NCBI GenBank assembly: GCA_036169595.1
Contig: CM069766.1
Coordinates: forward strand, 4,997,501 to 5,061,500
Length of the DNA: 64,000 nt
Origin: Dictyostelium firmibasis
Lineage: Eukaryota; Evosea; Eumycetozoa; Dictyosteliales; Dictyosteliaceae
Direction of reading: 5' to 3'
The notes under the pieces were generated by a model, which was not told where the DNA came from, made no database searches, and was given only the letters and a program-made list of their open reading frames with translations. Positions 53,697 to 63,704 of this stretch are shown here, one piece after another (position 1 is the first letter of the stretch; the number at the start of each line of letters is the position of its first letter). The position numbers and the translations under genes are program-made.

Positions 53697-54477
53697 TATT
53701 CTTTCTGATTACCTTTGATAACTTTCTTATACGTTCAGTTTCAGTTTCATCAAATAATTTTGGAGTATCCTTTATCTTGATTGGTTGAACGACTTCAGAA
53801 CCATATATTTCTTTTGATATGTTGTTACGACGAACACGACTTAATGATGCTTGTGCATTAATAGTTAAAAGAATAGTAGAATCAGCTAAATAACTTAATA
53901 GTTCAGTATCGACTTCAGAATTATCAGTAGATGATAACATGTTTGATATCAAGAGGATAGGTTTCAATATATCATTGATTCTTTTTTCGACAATGAATAG
54001 ATCAGAATCATTATTCTTGAGATGAGATGAGGCAGTAATACCATCTGGAGTACCGAATGGAGCAACATTAACTTGAAAATTTGATGGAAAGCAAAAAGTT
54101 TTATTAAAATCAGAAATATCGTTCTTTTTGAGGATACATTGTTCTTCAACCAGTAAACCTTGATTGTTTAATAAATGTTTATATTCATTAAACAATGAAT
54201 CAGATAATTGATATTCAGTTGGTATATCGACATCATTATTTGAATCATCATCATTATCTTCATTCTCTATATCTGAATTGTTATTATTCTCTTGATTTTT
54301 ACTTATATTATTGTTAGATGTTATTGGTTCTTTAACGTATCTACTAAATGTTAATGTTAATTTGTTTATTTGATCTTCAATTGATTTCATTCTAATATCC
54401 ATTAAATTTGTGTTATTATCTGTAGAGGAACTGCCATAGCTTTGATCATTAGAGTTATTATTAACAGTGGTGTTCAT
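53425..54477 (-). CDS. DIRS-B GAG-like protein
   Basis: 350 aa, nearly identical to 27441-28493. Coiled-coil-like N-terminus, acidic linker, core FCFPSNFQVNVAPFGTP, Asn-run and Ser/Gly-rich basic tail. Confidence 0.85.
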   Translation of the reverse strand: MNTTVNNNSNDQSYGSSSTDNNTNLMDIRMKSIEDQINKLTLTFSRYVKEPITSNNNISKNQENNNNSDIENEDNDDDSNNDVDIPTEYQLSDSLFNEYKHLLNNQGLLVEEQCILKKNDISDFNKTFCFPSNFQVNVAPFGTPDGITASSHLKNNDSDLFIVEKRINDILKPILLISNMLSSTDNSEVDTELLSYLADSTILLTINAQASLSRVRRNNISKEIYGSEVVQPIKIKDTPKLFDETETERIRKLSKVIRKNNETKQSLSKSSYQSKSRFKKSFNNNNNNNNNNNSSGNNTNGNSSNSKSNSGSNGRSNNFNGSQSTVAAGSNNTKSGNGSNNNYRFPKNKK

Positions 54478-54684
54478 TATTTTATTTAATTTAAAATATT
54501 GTATGAGTTAGTATAATATTAAATTAAAATATATAAAAATATTGTTATAAATTAATTATTTGTATAAAAATTGTGTGAATGTATCTTAAACATATAGGAG
54601 GAATTCCCAAATAAAATAAATCAAATTGTAAAAGTTTCTGTGTGGTATTTATAATGAAATGCATTCGTCTGTAAAAATTTCAAC

Positions 54685-54718
<34 letters not shown>

Positions 54719-56465
54719 TTTTTCCCCCACTTTTTGGCGCACTTATTTGCGCGGGAAATTTTAACACACCCTACACCACACTTTGCGCGAAATTTTTAAA
54801 AATTTAAAAATTATCTTAAATATTTGGGAATAATCAAATAAATAAATGTATTCATAATATAAATATATATATGATAATATAAAATTAAAATATAAAAAAG
54901 TTTATTAAAAACTATAATTATATCATAGTTTTTTTTTTTTTTTTGGGAACGCGTGGTTTTTTTTATAATTAAAAAAATAAAGGTTTTAATTTTTATTTTA
55001 CTTATTTGTCATTCAATTTTATTTAAAAGGTAACATATTCTCAATTATAGTAATGTATTTTTTTAATTTTTTTTAAATTTTTTTTTTAATTTTTTTTTTT
55101 AAATTTTTTTTTTTAAATTTTTTTTCTAAATTCTTTTTTTGATCACCACAGAACAATAACCCATTTAATTATATAATTTAAATATTTGAATAATAATTAA
55201 AAAAATCTCAATTTTACAAATTTTCATTCGTTTTTTATTTTTTTATTATTTAATATTTTTTTTTTAAATATTTATTGAATGTATAAAATATCTTACAGAA
55301 ATTGACATAAAAAAACAAAAATGTTCAATAAAAGAGAATCAAATTTCGAAGAAGATTTTAATGTATAAGAGAGGAAAACAAATTCACAGTAACAGAGATA
55401 AATTTTAGATCAATAAAACATACGAATAGTCAACCATTAATACAACACTTTACATATGATCCAACTAGCTCATTGTCGATAGAAGATAACACCAATACCA
55501 ATACTAACACCAACACCAATACCAATACTAACACCAACACCAACACCAACACCAACACCAACACCAACACCACCACCAACACCAACACCAACACTAACAC
55601 CAACACTTACATCAATACCAACACCAACTTCAACACCAACATCAATTTCAACACCACCTTCCAATACAACAACATCATCGACATAACAAATTATTATAAT
55701 TCCAATAACAACCAACCACAAAATGAAATTGAAGATGATACTGAAGTTGAATCACAACAATGATATGATATTGTTCATGGTATGATGGATTCGTTGTTGA
55801 CATTTTAAACAATGAATCATTCAGGTATTCAATATTCCACAAGGAAAAACAATCCAAGATTTTTTACCTGATGATTTTTTAAATTTAAATAACCATTCCA
55901 ATGTAATTGATGAAGATGAAGATCAAGATCAAGATCAAGTCGTTGATTTTTTTGAAGATGAAAACCATCAAAATCCCGAAATTGGTTCTGACGACGATGA
56001 TTATTTTATCCAAGAGAATCAATATGATAATGATGAATATGATAATGATGAATATGATAACGATGAAGATGAAATTATAAATTCTCAATTTATGTAAAAT
56101 ATTCAAATAAAATTAAGTAAAATATTTTAAAAAAAAAAAAATAATTAAGAAAAATATATAGTAAAATTTTAATTATTATTTTTAATCATTCAATTTTTAT
56201 AAATCTTTTTTTATTTAAAAGGTAACTTAATTGAGATTATAAAAATGTATTTATTCTATAAAAAACAAATACTACTAATTAATTGGCTCTGATTATATTA
56301 TAGTTTTTTTTTTTTGTTGTGATTTTTTTTTTTTTATTAAAAAAAAAAAGTTTTAAATTTTATTTTACTTATTTGTTATTTAGTTTTTATAAATCTTTTT
56401 TTATTTAAAAGGCAACTTAATTGAGATTATAGTTATGTATTTTTTTTATAAAAAAAATAAATAAT

Positions 56466-59231
56466 TTTAAAAGTATGGTTTCTTTTTGGCATTCATTTGC
56501 GATATCGCTAAAATTTGTGATCTCTTCTATCAATGTTTCTAATAATTGGTTTTCTGATCGTAGTGGACCGATTATCTCCTGTTGTACTTGCTTTGCTTGG
56601 GCTATAATGTCTTCAAGTTGCTCTTGATATAAGCGAAAAGCATCCATCCCATCCTTAAACACCTTATCCTCTAAACTTGAGGCATTTAATGTACGTTCAT
56701 GTTGCGCTTTGTTTTGATTTTTTAAAGAAGTAAAGGTTGCTCGATATTGCTTCAAGTGATTTTCAAATCTTTCCTTATTGAACCAAGTGAAGTCTGAATC
56801 GGAAAGAACTTCTGCTGCTTGTTCTTTGTGATAGATTTTTAGTTTAATGTTCTCTGTATACAATTCAGTAGATTTTGAAGGGGTTACTGCAAGTTGTAAG
56901 CATTCCAACATTGAATCTCCTTTGACAACGCTTGTCTGTTTGCTGTCTTTTGTTACCACTTGGTCTAAGGTAAGCTTTACCTTCCCTGCATATTTTTTAC
57001 CGGCTAATTGCAATTCCAAACCTTTGATACTTTCTAATGCTACAACGATGTCCTGCATGGCAACCTCACGTCCCCGATTGATGATGTTAATGTCTAATTT
57101 TTCGTTATCCTGTAACTGATTTTTGGTTGATTTTATTTCAAGACTGATTCCCCCTTCACGCCAAAGAACCTCTTTCTCTGCAAGTACAATACCTTCTCGT
57201 TCTATGGTAAGTAGCACCTTCGCCTCTTTTACTTTATCAGGCACACGAAATCCTTGTACGTGAATAGATCGTGTATCATGCGATTTTTCCACCGTTTGCT
57301 GCTCAATCAAATTAGCTAGATTTTTTTTATCTGTTATGTAATGTCCGTCTTGGGCAGGAGCAGGACGTCTATCAAACCAGCTATTTGATTTTTTCAAACT
57401 ACTCTCTTGGCTGGTATTACTCAACTTAAATTCTATTTCTTTTTCTTTTGTGCGTAATACAATAGTATACGCTGCAGGTACAATAGGACCTGCAGAATTT
57501 TCAGTGTAAAGCTGGCTGTATTACTTCCGACAAATGGATTAAAGTCTTTAATTTCTATCTGATCTTCTTTCCATGCGAGGCGCAATGGAGCACCTTTTGG
57601 TTCCTTTCCGTAATATAATTGCAGATCAAATATGAGATGTTGTGTTTGTTTCTGGAAAAATAAATAAAATGATTTCTTTATCGATTTCTTTTACTTTTAG
57701 GCGATCAGGTAAGGGATTTTTACCATCTAGTGAAAGAAAGCTATTACTATTCTCTTGATCAATGCCTATGAAAATGTTATCCATCTGAATTTGATCACGA
57801 AGACGCCCCCAGCAATCGTTTCTATTTTTAAATGAACCTTTTTATTTGCGCCCACCACCGTCGCATGGTCAGTACTTTTATTGGCTATGAGTTTTAGAAG
57901 TACTTCTTTGGCATGGAAAACTTCTTTTCTAATGGGGTGTAATAATTGTCCTTTAAATACAACACCAAAGTGATAAAGTACAGCGCCTGCTTTTGAGAAG
58001 TTGATAGGAAGTGATTGTTTTACTGTACTCAAGCCGGGATCAAGCGTGAATTTGCCTATAGTATGTCCTTTAAGTGTTACTTTCTCTACTTCTTGTTCTT
58101 GCTGATCCTTGCTATCTTTTACTTCCCCCCTGCTTTCACAGTACAGTTCCACCCCTTCAGCTGTTTCACTCCCGGTATTCTGAATGGTATATACCACTTG
58201 CCCATCCTCCTGGTAAAGTTCATTGATCTTTAAATTTACATCTATAGGAAAAAAAGTATCTTTCTCTTCCTTGGTCATCCTTTTTTCAGGCGTTTTAACA
58301 TTATCCTTCCCATCGTCCAATACTTCATAGGCTAACCTATATTCGATGTCTATATTTTCCTGGCCATTAAAATCAATACGACCTAAATCTTGGAGGGTAA
58401 TCGATTTATCTTTGTCAAGATTCCCTACTGGTTTTTCTAGCAATTCTTCTGTCTTTATGGCTTTGCCTTGCAGGGTGACTCCAGGGTCAATCACTAATGT
58501 TTTTTCTATCTCCTGATTACCTGGTATGGAAGATAATGCTAATTCATAGGTATTATTATCCTTGGTCGTAACCGCCTTACATGTATAGTTGCTTCTCTAC
58601 CACTGGTTCTGGTAATTAACAATTTTAGCTTTCCCTTTTCCGTAGGATTATGGTTCGGATTTTTGATCTTGAGTTGGATTTGATTATCATTACCTTCTCC
58701 CCTAGAAGGGCTCGTTTGGGTTAATATCAACGTTTTTTGTGCATGCCAAGGAAAAGTGGCACTTACTACCTTATCTTGACTATCCGTTAAGTCAACTTGG
58801 TACGTTAATGCATTAACATTCTTTCCTGGAACGACTAGTAGGTCAACCTTAAAAGAAGGGTGGTGAGCGTTTAAATCCGTAAGGTTAGTAAAATGGGTTA
58901 GTTTCTCTATGATTTCTGGGACGTCTTGGATTTGATTGTTTGCATCTGCATAATGCAACACCGACCCCACACCTTGTTTTTGCTTTTTAGAAATAATTTT
59001 GAGGTTAAATTTTTCTAAATGAACGACTTCTTCTGGCTTTTCTAATACAAAAGTAAGGGTCGTTATTTTTTGATCTCCCACCAATTCACTAGGTGTTACT
59101 TCCATTTTCAAATAGGTCGAAGTACTAAGGGTATCACTTCCACATCCACACGAACTAACACTCAAAATGAAAATCCATGCAAGAACAGAAAGTAATATAG
59201 GATAATTATGGATAAATGGTTTTAACTGCAA
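56466..59231 (-). pseudogene. Bacterial lipoprotein gene, decayed and truncated
   Basis: A probable former single gene of at least ~920 codons, now in several frames: 58539-59231, 57766-58494, a short shifted part around 57430-57760, and 56466-57424. The first piece starts with a lipoprotein signal: LAWIFILSVSSCGCGS, hydrophobic core then Ser-Ser-Cys. The body is rich in beta-strand-like segments with repeated words such as IKNPNHNPTEKGKLKLLI, YTIQNTGSETAEGVEL and INIINRGREVAMQDIVVAL, suggesting immunoglobulin-like or CARDB-like repeats of an envelope-exposed protein. The C-terminal part has long helical segments (ERFENHLKQYRATF). At least three frame changes, and the C-terminus is cut at the T2 junction. 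Length, signal type and neighbouring peptide deformylase fit a Bacteroidetes endosymbiont; the specific function is unknown. Confidence 0.6.
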
Positions 59232-59271
59232 TGATTTCTACGGAACCTAACGGTTGAAATTTCTATTGTTT

Positions 59272-59448
59272 AGTATATTTTTCGATCCTTATGACTGTTT
59301 ACCTTCAAAGCAGTCGTCAATAAAAAACCGTTGGCGTGGAGCGTATAAGAAAGATGGTAATGAAAACGGAAGCGCGGGGAAATAGAAGCATCATAGACTT
59401 GATCAGATTGATATATGAAGTAGGGAGTCCAATGGTCTGAACTGTGTA
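59272..59448 (-). pseudogene. Unidentified bacterial-type reading frame remnant
   Basis: About 58 open codons between the lipoprotein and peptide deformylase genes, ending TAA near 59272. The sequence (SDHWTPYFIYQSDQVYDAS, RFRFHYHLSYTLHANGFLL) has alternating aromatic and hydrophobic residues as in beta-barrel strands, but no start is visible and I do not recognise a family. Confidence 0.25.
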
Positions 59449-59494
59449 TTATTTAGGATGGACTGGTTCCATCCTAAGATTTTAAAAACAGGTC

Positions 59495-59776
59495 TTACCT
59501 CTTTTGAGGAAAGCGCATTTTGTAGGGAACGTTTATTTTCCCTTGCTGTATGGCAGTGAGTTTATCGCGCAAACTTAATTGTTTGTCTTTAGACAGGTAA
59601 TCATCAGTAAGTAACTTGCCCAATAGATGATCATACTCATGTTGCACAACCCGTGCATGCATTCCTTCCAGTTCTTCTTCTTGAAAATTCCAATTGCTGT
59701 CATAAAACTGAATCCGAATCCGGTTAGGCCTCGGAACATTGACTACAACACCCGGTATACTTAAACACCCTTCTTC
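59495..59776 (-). pseudogene. def: Peptide deformylase, C-terminal half (bacterial)
   Basis: Peptide deformylase removes the N-formyl group from new bacterial proteins. Two of the three family motifs are present: EEGCLSIPG (motif 2, metal-ligand Cys) and [12 protein letters not shown] (motif 3, HExxH). The end [20 protein letters not shown] is characteristic of Bacteroidetes-type enzymes. The N-terminal half with motif 1 (GxGLAAPQ) is missing: at ~59777 the gene is replaced by DIRS-A sequence, and the frame stays open across the junction. Not catalytically competent as it stands. Confidence 0.8.
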
Positions 59777-60026
59777 ATGATGACGAGGAACTTGAGCTTG
59801 AATCATCGGATACCAAGTTGCTGATCTCCAAATCGGGAAGATAAGTATTATAGAAACCATCTTCGAACTCAATAAGTTCATCTTCTCCATCACAGAAGGC
59901 AAAAGTATTGGAGGTGGGAACGCTAGACATTGATTCCACTGACTCCAATCGAGTTGTAGAGCATTCATTTTCATGGTTGAGTAATTGATTGTTTGATGGT
60001 TGAAGTGTGAAGCAAATAGATCCATT
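59777..60026 (-). mobile_element. DIRS-A scrap fused in frame to the deformylase fragment
   Basis: 250 bp from the end of the DIRS-A RT/methyltransferase-like region (MDLFASHFN ... CLAFPPP ... QVPRHH). A 176-codon open frame (59495-60025) runs from this scrap straight into the deformylase half. The other side is cut by an H fragment at 60027. The junction has a few bases of possible microhomology (ATGATG). Confidence 0.8.
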
Positions 60027-60446
60027 GAGGTGTTTTCACTTACTTAAATTTAAATATTAAATTACAATTTCAAAACTTAAGATGTGTATACTTTCACAGA
60101 TTTAAATTTAATTTTTGGAAAAAACATAAGCCTTAAAAAATGAATACTTTTTTTATAATTTATAAATGAAAAGATTTAATTTTTATTTATTGGGATTGGT
60201 TTTATTTTTTAATAGTTGAATCAATATTTCAGACAACACTTCTAATTGGTTACTTGATCTTTCTAGTTGTGTTATTAATCTAGAGTTTAAAGAGTTATTA
60301 ACACTATCTTGTTTAATTTGATGATCTAACTTTTCTCTTTCGATCTGTTCTTGTTTTTCAAGTCTGGAGCATACCTTCCCTCTGAATGATTTTTCATCTT
60401 GAAAGATATTTGTTAAAGTTGAATAACGATCTCTTCTTACATTTGT
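60027..60446 (-). mobile_element. Harbinger-like element scrap H3
   Basis: Starts with the exact H terminus GAGGTGTTTTCAC, contains the terminal repeat without T1 (an empty T1 site), and ends within the Myb-like gene: the last 84-88 codons of that protein are present (60183-60446) and open. Truncated at 60446 where a different sequence starts. Flank at the H terminus is ATT. Confidence 0.8.
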
Positions 60447-60939
60447 CACTGCAAATTATCGTAGTTTCCGTGGGGGTAAATTAATGTGGGAAAATACCCC
60501 CACCCCCCACTTTTTTCAATTGAAATTTTTACATGACACACTAAGAAAACTGCATATTCAACCTAACATTCGTAGTTTCCCTCTCATTCAAAAAAAATTA
60601 ATAGTAATAAATATAAGGTGCATTAAACTTTATTTAATTTTTTTTAATGAAAAATAATGATTTGATTTGATTAAAATAAACTTGATTTGATTTGATTAAA
60701 ATAAACTTGATTTGATTTGTGAGTTGGTGTTTGATTAGATTGTTTTTTTTTTTTTTGAAAAATTTGTTTTAATTTGCCCAAATTATTGTCGGTTGGTTTG
60801 TTTTCAGTTTTTTTTTTTTTTTAACTATTTTTTATTAATTTTCCCTAGTATATTATTATTTAATTGTTTTAGTATTATTATCATATAATTATAGTTCCAC
60901 AATTTTATTGTTTCTAAATATTTCTAAATATTTTTCTTG
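60447..60939. other. 5' region of the zinc-finger/transposase-like gene
   Basis: No coding frame. Begins CACTGCAAATTATCGTAGTTT; the first 14 bases recur at 63332, inside the 3' end of the gene and ahead of its tandem relative. Contains a G/C-rich inverted-repeat-like patch (GTGGGGGT ... ACCCCCAC) and 2.5 tandem copies of a 25-bp unit (GATTTGATTTGATTAAAATA...) at about 60660-60718. Confidence 0.45.
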
Positions 60940-63378
60940 ATGAATTCCATTATAATTTTTTTAATTTTCTTTTTCTTGAATGTTGGTTTGAGTGGTGGTA
61001 TGAATGATGGAAACCAAAAACACAATAATGGAGACCAGAATCAGAACTATTTAAATTTGTTGGCCGTGGTTGCTGATAATTACGTTCCAAATCAAAGGTT
61101 TCACCCATATCGCCATTTAAATAATATTTCATACCCTGCGCCTACACATCCAATAGTAACTAATCAAGTACAATTTGAAAATGTTCAATTACTGGTACCA
61201 ACACAACCAACAACAAGTCGAGTACCAGTTGCAAATGTTGGTGGTGGTGATGATGATGAAGATGATGTTGAAGTTGATGTTGAAGTAGATATTGATGTAA
61301 GTGAAGATGAAGTACCAACTCGAACAGTGAATGATAATTTGAATCGTTTTTTTTGTAGACACCAAGGTTGTGCCAATAATACTGATGTTGATAGAGGTTT
61401 TAAAAAATCTATTTATCGTAACAAGCACGAAAAAAGACTTCATCCAATAAATAACGACCATACAGTGGAATGCAGTGTTTGTTTGTATTATTCTATTCCA
61501 TCTAATCGTAATCTTCAAAGAGGATATGATACAAACCCACCAAGACAGCAAATAACTCCACCAGTGGTGGTTGTAAATGAAAATGGTGTTGATGGTATTC
61601 GTCAGCGAAAGGCATGCATCCATACAGGTTGTAACGTAGTTGTTTCATACAAAAACTTTGCCAAACATGTAAAAGATACAAAGCACCATTTAGATTTAGC
61701 CAATAATGAAGAGGTTGGTTGTCCAGGTTGTAGTAAAGAGTTGGTTTTACGTGAAAGAAATCAGAATCGTTTGGAGGTAAATCAAACTGCATTAATTGAT
61801 TCAAGTCACCTGAACATTCAAACAGTGGCATGTATGAAGTTGATACATGGAATAGTTGATAAAAATTGGGAATCATTTAGATCTAGCATGCGTATGTCAA
61901 ACAGTTTTTCGCTAAATAGAGTGAAAAGAAGATGTAACATCGAGTTGCAACATTTTAGAAGAATGATTGTGGATGTTACAAACGACACAGCCAAAGCAAA
62001 CATTATTGGAAAGTATATTCCAATAAAATCTTTGATAGAGCAAGCAATATTAAACGAAAGACCTCCAAACAAATTTCTTGTTCATTTGGGAGTTGATGGT
62101 GCTGCAATGACACGAAATGGGTCCGTATCTCAAGTGATTGCAACAATGCAGTTGGTTTACGGTTCAAAGAAAACATCACTTTCTAAATCACCATATGATT
62201 CATATGAATTTTTGGTATACAAAGGTAATGAAGAGCCAGAAATGCTTGCACCACAACTAAAACTAATGAAAAAAGATTTGAAATTAATGACCAAGGAATG
62301 TGATCGTCGAAACATCTTTAATTCATTTGTAATTAAATCACCAATACCAAACCAAAACATCGATTATACATTTCAATTTGTACTTGTAGCTGATCTTGCT
62401 TTTCTGATCAACTACCTTGGCCTATACACTGTATGGAAAAGGCAATCAACATACAGGTGTATATGGTGTTACTGTACTAAACATGAAATAAATACTTTTA
62501 AAAAATTTCAATACCGTAACATTTACAAAATGTATGAAACCACACCACCACTACGTTCAGAAAATGCCGGGAAAGCCAAGTATAGAGGACAAAGAGGTAG
62601 ACCAATTTTACCGATACCCTTAGAAAAAATAGTTCCTGATTTTCTGCACATGGTCCAGGCGTTGATAAAACACTTTTTTAAATTGATTTGTGAAGATGGT
62701 GAAGTTACTCGAATAAGTGGACATCCATCATGTAAAAGTGAGTATAGGAGAGAGTTGGAGGCATTTTTAACACAAAAATGTAAGATCAAGTTGATTAAAC
62801 CTTCTGATGGTTCTATTGGCCAATTACATACCAACTTTTCAAAGTCTAGAATAAAGTATAATGAATTGATAAGAATACTATTTAAATTTAGGAAGTTGAT
62901 GGAGATTGTCGAAAAACATTCTAGAAATCCGCATAAATCAAAGGTAATTGTTTTTACTCTGATTGTAATAATAGTTGGGAATATATATATATATTAACAA
63001 TATAATCTTATCCATAAACAGATTTCTAAGCTCTGGGAGCAAATGTTTGCGTTGATTACATTACTGTCCAATAAAAAGAAAAGAGTGGATTCTGATAGTT
63101 GGTTATCATTTTCATCTGTATTTGGTAATTTGGCCCTTGAAATCTACAAAGACCAAACAACAAGAGAAATTATTTCAACATATACCCATATATTTATTTG
63201 TCATGTGGGTGATTTTGCAGACTGGTTGGGCGATGAGTTTGATGTGGTTGTGGAAAGTCTTGCTAACTTTGCAACCGAGGGTAAACATTACTTGAATAAA
63301 TTAATTTGGGATCGGGCTACAAATAAAAATCACTGCAAATTATCTTCTCCCCCTGCCGTGGGTTTTTACAAGTGTTAA
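60940..63378 (+). CDS. Zinc-finger protein of an unrecognised transposase-like family
   Basis: Two exons, 60940-62943 and 63022-63378, around a 78-bp GT-AG intron with phase 0 junctions; about 786 aa. The N-terminus is strongly hydrophobic (NSIIIFLIFFFLNVG), like a signal peptide, which is odd for the remainder. Two Cys/His modules follow at roughly residues 125-185 and 220-270: CRHQGC...H...H...H, then C-x2-C; and CIHTGC...H...H, then CPGC. The central region has LGVDGAAMTRNGSVSQVI, a later VLVADLAFLINYLGL, a Cys cluster CIWCYC, and PLEKIVPDFLHMVQALIKHFF; exon 2 ends with EGKHYLNKLIWDRATN. This arrangement (Asp, Asp, then a late Glu in a helical region) suggests an RNase H-fold DDE-type transposase related to uncharacterised mobile-element proteins, but I cannot place it in a named superfamily. 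A tandem relative follows at 63705. Confidence 0.55.
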
Positions 63379-63704
63379 GTGGGGTCTCATAAAAATTTAA
63401 TATGTAAAAATTAACTTTGAAAAAAAAAAAAAGTTTCTCATATAAAAATTGTGGGAAGATTTCGACATATACCACCTGAAATCTTCGCAACCTGCCGTCT
63501 CCTAAAAATTCAAATAAAAGTGTATTTTTCAACCGATTCAGTCCGTGTAAAGATTTATCACAAACTGAATCGGTTAATAATTAATTTTTATTTATATTTT
63601 TTTTTAAAATTAAAATTTTTTTTTTTTTTTTTTGTTGGTTATTTTTTTTTTTTTTTTTTTTTTGTGATTTTTTTTTTTTTTTTAATATTATTGTTATTAT
63701 TTTA
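63379..63704. other. Intergenic spacer with two hairpins
   Basis: AT-rich with long T runs. Two inverted repeats: GAAGATTTC / GAAATCTTC (63455-63463 and 63478-63486) and AACCGATTCAGT / ACTGAATCGGTT (63531-63542 and 63564-63575). They lie between the stop of one gene and the start of its relative; either could be a 3'-end or regulatory structure. Confidence 0.5.

Larger units (their letters stand above)
50093..54883 (-). mobile_element. DIRS-B retroelement, looks whole
   Basis: 4791 bp, minus strand. Left terminal repeat about 54590-54883, GAG 53425-54477, RT 51479-53374, recombinase 50499-53696, internal complementary region about 50392-50500, right inverted repeat 50093-50392. Termini are the same as DIRS-A (TTTATATTATC ... 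TTTTTAA), but the terminal repeats otherwise differ: they contain TTTTTGGCGC and GCGCGGGAAA instead of the CACGTG block. All frames are open, no break seen; a young insertion into T2. Confidence 0.9.
49798..56465 (+). mobile_element. TIR element T2, copy 2 (split by DIRS-B, right end lost)
   Basis: Left part 49798-50092 and right part 54884-56465 match T2 copy 1 (35061 onward) closely. DIRS-B lies between them; flanks AATAAT and ATTAAAATAT rebuild the copy-1 sequence without duplication. T2 ends abruptly at ~56465 against bacterial-type DNA, corresponding to position ~36914 of copy 1, so about 600 bp and the right terminus are missing. The Asn-Thr repeat (55473-55660) differs in length from copy 1; the acidic frame (to 56097) is conserved. 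Confidence 0.8.

Noticed and set aside
48212-59776. Bacterial-type segments dismissed as plain contamination
   Set aside because: Not fully excluded, but frameshifts, DIRS ends at the edges and the layered later insertions fit integration better; read support is required.
60447-63378. Classification of the zinc-finger gene as hAT, CACTA or Kolobok
   Set aside because: No convincing superfamily signature or terminal inverted repeats; left unassigned.
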